A stretch of DNA of 64,000 nucleotides from Terfezia claveryi (Eukaryota; Ascomycota; Pezizomycetes; Pezizales; Pezizaceae), in NCBI GenBank assembly GCA_015179025.1, contig WHUX01000015.1, positions 1 to 64,000 on the forward strand. Direction: 5' to 3'. The notes beneath the pieces are model-generated. The model ran no database searches and was not told the DNA's origin. It saw nothing but the letters and a program-made list of their open reading frames with translations. Each line of letters starts with the position of its first letter. Positions within the stretch are counted from its first letter, which is position 1. Position numbers and translations under genes: made by a program. Below are positions 1 through 9,935 of the stretch, piece after piece.

Positions 1-358
1 CATGAATCATTTGTCGTCCGTGCATACAGCCCAATTTAATCGCCCCTTCATAGCCGCAATGACAATTAATGAAGGGACGTCCATGCTGTGGCGCAAGAAC
101 CATCACCAAGGTAATCAAATTCAGCCACGCCCACACACATAAACCTTAATGCTTTTAGTTACGTTTGCAACACTTCAACAGGATTTGCTTGATCCAAGTG
201 CTTCTCAAAAAAAGACGGCGCTGGTATGAAATTATTACTTACAATTCAATTGCGATATACGGTACAGCCAAACTTAAGTGGCACCGCTCAAGTGACCAGG
301 AGGCACGTTGCAGCTGCGACAAGCGATTAGCCAAGTAATTTGTGAGTATTTGAATCCT

Positions 359-402
359 TGTTATTTCTCCAGCCATCGGAGGGGCTTGTGCCAACCAGAC
401 TA
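359..402 (-). mobile_element. 44-bp micro-insertion, TAGTCTGGTTGGCACAA family
   Basis: Read on the minus strand, the insert starts TAGTCTGGTTGGCACAA and continues into a GC-rich stretch. It is flanked by TTGAATCCT (350-358) and TTGAATCCC (403-411), a 9-bp target duplication with one transition. This is the longest one-ended member and gives the deepest view of the parent sequence inward from the shared terminus. Confidence 0.7.
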
Positions 403-611
403 TTGAATCCCTTGGATGAATCCCAAGTCCGGTTAATAATCCCATTGCCTAGGGGACGTCTGTGCCTGGGAGTGAAATTTGTAGGATCCTTAGTTTTGCG
501 ATAGGTGATCTGATTATTCCAAAGCCTTATCAGATACCGATACATCAAACGCCCAACCTGAGCATTCTGATAGAGATAGTTGATTATAGGTAGGTATAGC
601 TACAGCTGGCT

Positions 612-632
612 AGGGGTAGTGCAACCAGGCTT
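612..632 (-). repeat. Degenerate end of the micro-insertion family (tentative)
   Basis: The minus strand reads AAGCCTGGTTGCACTACCCC, matching the arm of the palindromic member at 32341 except at the outermost bases. I found no flanking duplication, so it may be an old or incomplete copy. Confidence 0.35.
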
Positions 633-3064
633 CAGTTACATATCGCTAGGTAGTCCGGTTCGCCTCTTGTCAACCCCACGTAAAGAAGAAAGGAGAGTCG
701 CGGGATAACAGCGGGGGTGGGCTAATCTCAAAAAGAGTAACGTGACTAAAATACCCCAATACTTGTGCGCTAAACTCATAGCGTATTGTAGAGGATCCCC
801 CCACTTGCAAGCGAATACATACATATGTAAATCTGCAGGTGTATTCGTCCCGTAAGTTCGAAGTTCATTATTTACCTAGACTCGTGGAAAAACGTGGAAG
901 GGCTAGTCTCGATCGGAAGGGCACACCCTGTAGCTGGACAGAAACGGGTAAGCCCATGCATGCCTGTAACGATCAAAAAGGTGAATTAGGAGGTAGCCAG
1001 GAAACGTTTATTTTCTCTACTTTCAAAGAACTGTGAATTCCCCGATAATACTAATTGGAAAATAGCACACGATACGTTCGTCCAGAAAATACCTGCTAAC
1101 ATGGACGGCAAAGACTAAATTTAGTTCGACTATTCAATGTTTCAAGCTAGTAATGCTTCCTGTTTCCCAGGTCAATCTGAGAACTAAGTATCCAGCTTGG
1201 GTCACTAAGAACTCATGCCTTGGAAATGCTGATAACCCACAGCTTGGGTCTGGAATCTTTGATATTTAGCTGATAGCATTTGGGGTCACATCAGCATTGT
1301 ACTAGGACAAGTATCTCATTCAGTAAAATATGACCTTGGTCTTAGAACGCAGCTAGCTGGTGTTTATGTTTGGGCACGACCTTTGCATCCTAATGCATTT
1401 CAAATCTTTTGGACCGAGAGCATGGGACCCCACCGTCCTAGAGCAGAGCCTCTGAGACTGTGTGATTGAAGTGAGACAGGCCCGAGACCACTTCCCTTGT
1501 CGTGGGCCGGATACCATACTCGTTGAGTTCAGCCTTCTACGGCGCACATTAGCGATCCATCTGATGCAAGATGCCTCAACTTACGCAGTTGCTGCGCAGT
1601 CACAATACGACAGCTTCTCTCCGAGGTTTTGGAATGCAATAGGTGGGGTGCTTGGACGAAGATATTGGAGGGACCCGTGCACAGAGCCGGTGAGCAGCAG
1701 TATCGGTAATTAAACAGTTGGAGTTGCCAAGACTTCCAGATTGGGGAAGCAACTACTGCAACTAGTACAAACTAATACCTCAATAAGAGGAGACAAGTAG
1801 GTACGTATACATAAGTATATATACCTCTGCACGAGTACTGAAATCAGGAATATACAATAGTGAAACATATTAAAAGAGTATTACGAGTGGCTATTTTCAG
1901 TGTTTTGGGATTAATATATTGGTATCTAGTCAGATCGGGGAAAGGGGGCCTAATTTTCATATCACGAGATCTATATTCAATATCTAAATCGCTGTTTTGG
2001 GTTATTAGTATGGTATGGTAAATAATCGATAAATGGTCCTCGGCTTAGATCTGGCAAAAATCCGGAGCCGATACGTTGCTTTAACAATTGACAGTACCAA
2101 TTATTTGTTCAGAAAAGAAAAAGCATTCTGGTCAATATTTGGAGCTATACATATCGATAAGATAAGATTAATACAAACAAAAAGTGTAAATCTGTCTCTA
2201 GAAGGCTTTGTGCATAGAACCTGAGGAGGCTGAGACATAGTCCAGAAACAAATTCGAGGTTTGCTTTTGCTCGCACTAAACTTATTTTTTTTCAGTTTGA
2301 ATCTTAAGCTCTCTAGTAAGGTAGTTATTTGATTCTCGGAGTCTGTGCCATCTAGATATATCTCGAAGAGCTGAGAGCTTGTAAATTTTGGTAATTCTAC
2401 GCCTCTTTAGCTGCTAATAGGATTCCCATACCCGGGAAATGTTTTGAGCTCTATCCACAGGGATGGCCAAAACCCTGTCGGGTTCACTAGTGATATACCT
2501 CGCCACATCACTCAACTGGCTGGGAAGCATGAGGATAAAGGTTTGTCGAAGCTTTGATATATTTCGTTTTATAATGAGATTCCACAATAACATAAAGCTC
2601 CAATACCACAAAATTAAGCGTCGAAAGTCTCTGGACAATTGGTGTCTGTAAGGCCAAAAATTCCCATTTCGGGTGATGAGAGAATAGGAATTGGCGAGTT
2701 GGAAAGTGCTTGTTATGTGGCAAGTCCTGTACAATAGTTTAGTTTGACAGACTTACCATGACACCCTGTACATGTACTTAGTCGTAATCACAGTCACTGA
2801 GTAACTATTTTTACGTCCCGAATATTGTCTTATTGCATCAGGACCTCTGTCCTAGGATTCTCCTCTATGCACTACTTATCTTGTCCCAGGCTTGGCCCTT
2901 TATTTTTTTTGAATATTCTTGTACAGTCAGACCTTGCTATCTATACCGGACTTCGCTGTTACTGTACTGGGCGCCCTAATGATTCTGAAACCCGAAATAT
3001 CTGTACTAGCAAAATGCCTCCTGCCATACTTGACTTGATGGTTTGCTGGAGGAGTGTGATTCTG

Positions 3065-3092
3065 TAGTCTGGTTGGCACAACACCCTCCTCC
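3065..3092 (+). mobile_element. 28-bp micro-insertion, TAGTCTGGTTGGCACAA family
   Basis: The insert begins TAGTCTGGTTGGCACAA and ends in a C-rich stretch. Flanks are GTGATTCTG (3056-3064) and CTGATTCTG (3093-3101): a 9-bp duplication, exact over 8. Its length and first 25 bases match the insertion at 24315. Confidence 0.75.
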
Positions 3093-3316
3093 CTGATTCT
3101 GTTCTCTGGAAAAAGATGTTTGCTAAGAATGTGTAAGCGGATTTGTCACGTGGGGTTTTGGGATAAACATAAGTATGCACACGGGGTTCGTTATCTGTTG
3201 CGGGTTCGGCCGCGAAAGAAAACAATATTAACTGGCTATGGCTCCTATAACACAATTCGTATCTGCAGCTTTCGCTTGCGGATCTGGGGGATTATTTTCC
3301 TTGCCGGAAAGGAGCC

Positions 3317-3326
3317 AACCAGACTA
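3317..3326 (-). mobile_element. 10-bp micro-insertion with exact 9-bp target duplication
   Basis: The insert is AACCAGACTA, the reverse complement of the shared TAGTCTGGTT terminus. It is bounded by exact copies of AAAGGAGCC at 3308-3316 and 3327-3335. Confidence 0.75.
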
Positions 3327-3933
3327 AAAGGAGCCCTGCAGAAACAAGGGAACGGGCGTACTATGGCGCTGGACTAGGGCGTCGTTGCAGCTTCACAACA
3401 GATAACACTCCGAAGTAATATGAATTATTAGTACAATATACATAGTGCCGGCAAGTTTAAGTGAGTGCGGCTCCGCTCCTATGCATACGAAATCTCGAAA
3501 TATGACTGAAACATGGAATATGGCATTCTGCTTCTTGCAAGTAGCGTTAGTACAATTGGCATGACACAATTCGATCGTAAAGTTTCCATCTGCTAGCTCA
3601 TGTAGAATGTCGCCACGTGTACTCTGTTATCATTGCCGTTCACAAACCGGTATTGTGTCACCAACATCGATGTGTCGCAGATCAACTCAGCACGGCAAAT
3701 CTGGCAACCGTTTTTCGCAATTACAGCCCTGTACTTTTTCGCTAATCCCCAGTAAGGTACGAATACTCTACTTAGAGTAGGTACTCATGCCGTTGCGGGC
3801 CGAGAGTACCTGATCCATCCCGCATGCGTGAATGTACATACCGGTCGTCACAGCGCATATCGGAGAAGATCTGTGTTTCCCTACAGCTGCTTCAGTCGCA
3901 CACAGGTAATTTATATACGAGTAGCGAATGGTC

Positions 3934-3943
3934 TAGTCTGGTT
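3934..3943 (+). mobile_element. 10-bp micro-insertion with exact 9-bp target duplication
   Basis: The insert is exactly TAGTCTGGTT, bounded by exact copies of CGAATGGTC at 3925-3933 and 3944-3952. Confidence 0.75.
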
Positions 3944-4194
3944 CGAATGGTCGGCCCGGGAAACCTCACTTTACACAATAATATATTTATATATGAATGC
4001 ATGCACATAGTAGGATAGGTACATCCGATCCGTATGAGTACTATGAGTACTACATATCTTATCACTCAAGGCCAAAGTAACTTACCGGCGAGAGTGAGCT
4101 TACACAAGTGAGCTATTAATAAAAGCTTCTCGAATATCAGGTATCGATGTATTAAATAACTTTTTTATCTAAAAAACCTCATTAGTGCCAATTC

Positions 4195-4262
4195 CCCATG
4201 ACGAGCCATCCAGTATTCCGTGTGGATTCAAGTCAGGCAAGTTAATCTGCTACTTGGAATTG
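4195..4262 (+). repeat. Degenerate partial copy of dispersed repeat R1
   Basis: This segment carries the R1 signature: a GAGCCA(C/T)CCAG-like box, then GTGGATTCA, then GGCAAGTTAATCTGC. A still weaker match lies at about 4450-4515. Both are short and diverged. Confidence 0.45.
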
Positions 4263-4839
4263 TTAGGTGCATTAGAGAGATACAAGGGGATTACAAAGGC
4301 AATTCGTAATATGTCCGTCCCCGTCGCTCTCTTTCGCTCGCCCTCCCTCTGCCATGATATACATCGATGTACTAGTCCCAAGTGCTAAGCGGAATTTCGA
4401 TAGAGCAGGCAGACAGGAAATTTTTTTAACTCAGTACTCGTGTGCACTTCAATGGGGGAGGTATAATTAGTTACCCAGAAATCCGAGTGGATTGAAGGGT
4501 GAGGCAAGTAACCGCGCAGGCTATGTACAATTGAAAAAAAGGGGAGAGGGAAAATACAGGTCGGGTAACTGATCAAGTAGGAAAAATCGGAGCGGGAGCG
4601 AACTGACGTATGGTCCTATCTGAATAAACGATCTTATACGATAGAGGAAGTGAAAAAGTTCTCTACTGTGAACAAGACACAAGGCTTGTATATCGAGCCC
4701 TGATCTTGACAAAGTCCAATTCTAATTCTTCCGTGCTGTTTGCATATTTCATTAAGTCCTGTTGCTTATGCGGTTTCTAGGTCCAGCTTAAGGATAATTA
4801 GATGCCACTTATTTACTAATATACTTCCGCTATCTTGAG

Positions 4840-5028
4840 TTACTCTTATGCGGCCCCGTTAGGGGGTCCATGAGGAGCCACCCAGAAACCTGGGTGGATT
4901 CAGGGGTAAGGCAAGTTAATCTGCCAGACCCATACAAGCTAAATACAAATAAATAACTGGACAGAACGAAGCCCCATGCTGTCATTAACGGACGAACCGA
5001 TGACCCGAGGGGCCTGACTGGGCCTCGA
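4840..5028 (+). repeat. Dispersed repeat R1, copy at 4.8 kb
   Basis: R1 is a roughly 190-240 bp non-coding repeat seen several times in the window. In order it contains TTACTCTTAT, a CC(C)GTNAGGGG(A/T)CC hairpin-like segment, ATGAGGAGCCACCCAGAAAC, GGTGGATTCAGG, GGCAAGTTAATCTGCCAG, then an A-rich middle, GCTGTCATTAAC, and a GGCCTGACTG end. No coding signal is shared between copies, although a 150-aa minus-strand frame happens to cross this one. The size, single orientation of internal order and lack of ORF suggest a SINE-like element or a LINE 3' tail; this is inference. Confidence 0.65.
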
Positions 5029-5610
5029 CCTGAAACTGAACTCGTAAAAAGTGTGGAATAATGAAAAATGATGGAGCGACTCATGAAAAGATTGACTGGT
5101 AAAGTCTGAAAAAAAAGAAGTGGTAATGAGACTCGTGAAGAAAAGGAATAGCGAACTGGAAAGGAAACTGGTGAAACGGCCATTATGGGAACTGGTGAAA
5201 TCTTAACTAGGTGAGCTCGTGATAGATTAACTTGAAAAAGCCCTCCGTTGCCTCGAAAGGGTCCTCTCCCTCTTTTCGCCATTCCGCCTTATCTAGCTCC
5301 TCCCAGCTCTGTCTCTCCCCAGAAGGGATGCTCTAAAGCGTCTGAAACGGGGACAGTCAAACGTGATATGATCTCCGGGCCGCTATCTTAAAGGATCTGT
5401 AGTCATGGAATTGAAGAATATCTTCAACTTCTGCAAACTCCATTGAAGTCTTACAAAAATATGCCTTTCTTGCACATTCGAGCTGTGTTTAGATTCGTCT
5501 GATATGCAGTAGAATATGAAATTCGTAACTCTGCCAGAGGATACAGTCACCACGGGGTAATTCATGAAGTACATTAAGTGATTGTTTTGAATTTCTCGAT
5601 GGGTTTGTAA

Positions 5611-5846
5611 GCAATCACAAAGGTCGAGCGCCCAAATCGATGCTAGACTGGTGAATAGTGTTAGAAAGTAGGTACAGCCCTTGGAAGAGAAGTGAATAGG
5701 TAGGGTATGAAAGTACAGTTTCTCGGGTGAAGAGACTTATTTTAGGGGGTGGGTGGATGGGAGGGCTATACGAGGGTTTCCATTGCCAGGAATCACTTGC
5801 TGTTTGACATTCGAGCAAACTATACTCGGAAAATGTCTATGCAGCA
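5611..5846 (-). repeat. Inverted-repeat arm A (pairs with 6164-6395)
   Basis: The reverse complement of this segment aligns along its length with 6164-6395. Shared blocks include GCATAGACA, AGTTTGCTC, TCAAACAGCA, TCACCCGAGAAA and a (C/A)ATTTGG(G)CG end, with many substitutions. The arms are separated by about 320 bp. They could be long inverted termini of a degraded DNA element or two opposite copies of one repeat. Confidence 0.55.
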
Positions 5847-6163
5847 TAAGTGTTCCGATGGTTAGGTTATGGGGGGTAGAAGAGTGTTTTTTTTTTTGGG
5901 TAATCTAGGCAAATAGGAACAGGATCAAAATTAAGGGTTCAATAGGCCAAAAGATTACCTTCAATGCGTAGATTCTCTTGTGTTGACAATAATTTCGTTG
6001 GATTAAACATTAATCTTTCCCGCACCAAACTGAGCTTACTGAATTTTAATTGTCATGAGCAGGGTACTTAGGACTCTGCTCACCAGATATATTCTCAAGA
6101 GCAATTAAGACAAGGGATTCCGGGATATAACACGCTCCTCAAACCTACCTTGGAAAGACTCCT

Positions 6164-6395
6164 TCTGCATAGACACGTTCCGGGTACAGTTTGCTCACAT
6201 CTCAAACAGCAGCAACTCTTGCCAATCGAAGTCCTCGTATTACCCTCCTTCCACATATCTCCCCCAAAAGCCTCCTCACCCGAGAAATTAAGTTTTCTAC
6301 CTTACCTGCTCACCCCCCTTCCCAGTGTTGTATCCACTTTTACAACAGCATCCGCCAGGCTAATATCCATTTGGCGTATAATACTGCGGTCATTT
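6164..6395 (+). repeat. Inverted-repeat arm B (pairs with 5611-5846)
   Basis: This is the partner of arm A. The translated frames of the two arms also look alike, which comes from nucleotide similarity and not from a conserved protein, since both are crossed by stops and lack splice context. Confidence 0.55.
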
Positions 6396-7429
6396 TTTAC
6401 AAAACTAAGTGAGAAATCCAAGAGGGACCACTTGATGCAGTGATACACTACGGTATTATGGTGTTTACCCTGAACTTCCGCAACACTTCCCTTTTGGTTT
6501 TAGCCAGTCCTATTTCGCTCTAGGTTCACGATCCTTGTTGTTACGCAAATTTGCTGTTGACAAAGCAGAAGATGTGCAATTGCTGGATCTTGCAAAGAGG
6601 GTCTGCCTGGCTTCACTGATATCTCAGCTGGAATGACCTGGCAGTGGGGACTACACCTAGATCAGGGGTTTATGGGGTCAGGTGTTAGGCAAAGGGTTGA
6701 CTGCAGATCGTGTAAACTAGACATATCATGGACACCAACTATAGTTGGGGCAGCTAGCTACCAGCTCGTAGGGTATATCCTTCATGTATAGAGTTTAGGC
6801 AGTATTGTTTCCAGAGTGGAAGGGAATTCTAGTCACAATTCCGGTCAAATTGTCCATCTATACAGTCTGTGGGGCAATTACTGCAAAAAAACTCATCTCA
6901 TCTTAGAAAGAAAGCTAAGATAGACTTGGAAGAAGAATCTGTATTGCAGGATGTGAGTTGAAAAAGAATCCCATTGATGATAGTACAATCTGTATCTCGA
7001 GGCTCGCTCCTGCTTTTCACTAATCTCGACGACTCGGGGATCAGCTTATCAGTTGGGAATAAAGAACTTAGTTGCAGGAGTTGAAGAAGAAGTAAATACA
7101 ATAGATTAGTCAAGAGCAGTTGGGTTTGTTAAACCGTTGATACAATTCGACCCAAATGACCTTGAAGAAATCACCAACAGTGCGTGCGAAGATATAATTG
7201 AGTTCACTTAGGCTTTCAATTGGAATCAGCTCGATTTGGGTAAAATTAATGTAATTCCACGCAAAGTTATCAGAATCGATCCAACTCCGGTGGTATCACG
7301 TCGACACCTATATAACCCTCATAAGATGCGATTATTCACACCAAAAATGACCCACTAATCGAATTGGGAATATACCCCAGCCCTTCCGGAATGCAAGCAC
7401 GTACCAAACTCACAATTGTTTAAACGGCA
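6396..7429. other. Intergenic, no feature recognised
   Basis: No gene, known repeat or RNA was recognised. Open frames are short and overlap on both strands. Confidence 0.4.
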
Positions 7430-8231
7430 AACATTCGAGGGATCGCAATAACCCAGCATTTTGCAGAGTGGCTCTCAATTTAAGCTTGCCAACAAACGTA
7501 TCGCCAGAGAACCCGGTGACGGTTTCTTCAATACTGTAGAAAAAGTAGAAAGTTAGAATCTAATGGCATATACAATGTTATGTAATAACGGGGGGGTATA
7601 CCTCTAACCTCTGATCACTAATAGGTAAATACTCCAGCCCCAACCTCTCCTTAACCTCCTTTGTTAGCACCAATTCCCTAATCTCCTTCGCCACCGTCAT
7701 TATATTATTCCACCCTGGCAGTCATTCCCAATCCCTCGTCGTCGTCAAGCTCAAATCATACCTCTCCTCCCTCCACTTATTCATCATCCTCTTATTCCCA
7801 ACGCCCAGATGAAATTATCAAATTTATTAATACTCTCCCCTTTCTTCGCCTACGCCTGACGCAGCGCCTGCTAACCCATCACACTGTGCCAACGAACCGT
7901 AACTCAGGGATCGCATCAAAGATAAACCTGGCCAAATGAACGCAATATTATCCCTTTCAGTCATATACACTGCAAACACTGTGGGGCTATTCTCCCGCAA
8001 ATCAGTTAGATCCACGGGGACTCCCTTCTTCCCGAATCTCGCTTCAGGGAGTAACTTGTCCTGAACGCCCTCGGCGAACGTGTTGAGGCTACCTTTGGCA
8101 TCGAATCCTACCATGGCGAATTCTCGCTCAAGGATAGCTTTGTTCTGAGAAACCATTCTCGCGCGATTCGCCAGTTGCGACGGACTCCCCAGGTATGAAT
8201 CGAGACGACGAAGGTGTAAGGATGATGACAT
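7430..8231 (-). pseudogene. Decayed protein-coding gene, function unknown
   Basis: The minus strand opens with an ATG at 8231 and encodes about 100 residues of good protein-like sequence (motifs LRRLDSYLGSPSQLANRARM, FAEGVQDKLLPEARF, VPVDLTDLRENSPTVFAVYM). After a probable intron near 7850 it resumes as GNKRMMNKWREERYDL and WNNIMTVAKEIRELVLTK at about 7620-7800, then as EETVTGFSGDTFVGKLKLRA at about 7450-7540. An in-frame TGA at about 7720 falls where a tryptophan (TGG) would fit. The 7545-7600 gap looks like an intron (GTATAC to CTACAG) but the phase does not close. Coding content spread over three segments with a stop and a phase break suggests a gene that has died. I do not recognise the family. 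A mis-modelled intact gene with extra introns is the alternative. Confidence 0.45.
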
Positions 8232-8796
8232 AGATTGATGGGGGTGGGGGCTTCGAAGTTGTGAAGGGAAGAGTAAGCAAGTGTCAAACTGTAGGGAGAT
8301 CAAGTCAAGTACATTACTACCTTTTCGCAAGAATCAAAGATTGTTCCTTCACGTACCATGTATACTCCAACCAGTATTGATATCCCAAATTCAATGGGAA
8401 TTGCAGTCACGGTCAATCTCCACTCGTAACAGCCGCATCGTGATGGAGATGCAATGGATAACTCCAAAAAAATGGATGGGATCGGAAGAAGGGATGTGGC
8501 CGACACCTAATCTTGCGTCAGGAGTCACGTGCGCCGTTGAGGAGCAATTGGCCAATAGGATAAATACTGGAGTATCGAGTTGTGGGGAAAATAGCTGTAG
8601 CTAGATGGCGATATGTGAGTGAAAATGTCACTGGAACCATACGAAGACCCACACCCTGATATCAACAAACAAATCGCAACTCGACTACAGCTGTCAATTT
8701 ACGCCTATTTCACTGCGTAAACGTAAATACAAAGCCCCTTCACACCCCTCTCCACCTCTATGTAACACGGAAGCCGGAATTCCAGCAGACAGCAAT

Positions 8797-9484
8797 CTAG
8801 TTGTCCCCAAACCAAGTCTTCTTGCCCTACAACCCCCACAAAAATTAGCATTGACAGCAATTCAAATATTACACTTAAAAAGCCAGGGGGCCGTCTGGGG
8901 AGAAAGGGGGAAACAAGGGGACCATACAAAAACCAATCTAGTCATGCAGTACAGAGATCCAGCGGCACCTGCACCAAGACAGATAAAATACGGGTACAGC
9001 AAGTACTTGGAACGGGGTGTCTAAAAATACGTAAAGCGTTAGCTAGATCTCATGGATATAATATGAAAACGTATTGATATGACATACCTTCCACCACAGC
9101 CTCACACCATCATGCCGCTGGAACAGCCTCTGATAGTAAGGGACTCTGTTAGGGCGATCGACGAGACTATTCAGCAGTAGAGAGACGTCAGTAGCTGCCT
9201 CAAAAGTTTCTGTATACTTTTCTAAAGCAGAGTCTTGATGCTTATGTTTCTCCGGATCAACATAATCCTCCCTTCATCCCCACCTCCCGGTGCCTAATAT
9301 CCAAGCCTCCTGCCCTGCTCTTCCCCGATTTTTCTCTCCGCTGCTGATACCAGCAAGGGATCGATCACCCTTTCAATATCCAGCCCTGCCCTTCCCCACG
9401 CCAGCGCCCCATTCCATGACCACCCCTCCATCCTCCACTTCAGCCTCAAAATAAAAACCATGGCAATCGATCAACCTACCCCAT
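8797..9484 (-). CDS. COX7: Cytochrome c oxidase subunit 7 (VIIa-type), four exons
   Basis: This small inner-membrane subunit of respiratory complex IV is too short for simple ORF calling. Proposed exons on the minus strand are 9484-9480, 9166-9088, 9020-8928 and 8826-8797, giving 68 aa. The core is unmistakable: NRVPYYQRLFQRHDGVRLWW, then TPRSKYLLYPY, a single membrane segment (about residues 39-59, FICLGAGAAGSLYCMTRLVF) and the C-terminal GKKTWFGDN. It aligns with yeast Cox7 around LWWRHPRSALYLYPF. The 67-nt and 101-nt introns have GTATG donors, GCTAA branch points and AG acceptors, and all phases close. The 5' end is the weak part: exon 2 is preceded by an AATAG acceptor with a CTGAC branch point, and the only matching start I found is a 5-nt exon (ATGGG, donor GTAGGT) 313 nt upstream. 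Confidence 0.8.
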
Positions 9485-9935
9485 TGTGAAGGTTTCTGTG
9501 TAGAAAAAACTGCTGAGTTTTTGGCTGTTTCGGGTTGCGATACTCGCTATCGAGATGCTAATGCTGGAATTTGGTGAGGTTTTATGAATTCTGGGTGGTT
9601 CAATTTCGTCAAGGTGTGAAAAACGTGACGCGCTGACATAAGCGATGACTTGGCGAGTTTGGTGTGGTTGGTATGCCAACGCGCGAATAAACAAACAATC
9701 TCAAAGCTGGGGTGCGGCGCTAGGTACTTAGTCTGTTGCATCGGCGCTAAACTTGGAAACTCTTTAATTTGTTTCCACAGCTGCACCCACACACGAACAC
9801 ATTGGCGTACAAGATGTTTTGATTCCTTTTCTATCCAGAACATTGGGTCAAGCACGCCTAAGAAACCCCTTGCCTAGCAAACAATATTCTACAGCTGGGG
9901 ATTGGTGCCATCCCCCCACCACCATCACACCAGCA

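Larger units (their letters stand above)
1..4190. other. Gene-poor, AT-rich stretch
   Basis: I see no convincing gene here. The open frames are short, lack splice-site support or recognisable domains, and do not continue on either side of their stops. The stretch holds four members of the micro-insertion family described separately (about 359, 3065, 3317 and 3934), plus a single pogo-like end near 2922 (TACAGTCAGACCTTGCTAT) with no partner end nearby. It reads as old, degraded repeat-derived DNA. Confidence 0.5.

Noticed and set aside
3065..3326. A 262-bp MITE with TAGTCTGGTTGGC terminal inverted repeats
   Set aside because: Each end has its own distinct 9-bp flanking duplication, so these are two separate short insertions.
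3934..3960. tRNA gene, because of a B-box-like GGTTCGAAT
   Set aside because: No A box or cloverleaf fits; the string is created by the micro-insertion joining its target duplication.
4830..5282. 150-aa minus-strand protein
   Set aside because: It lies across repeat R1, and the frame is not kept in other R1 copies.
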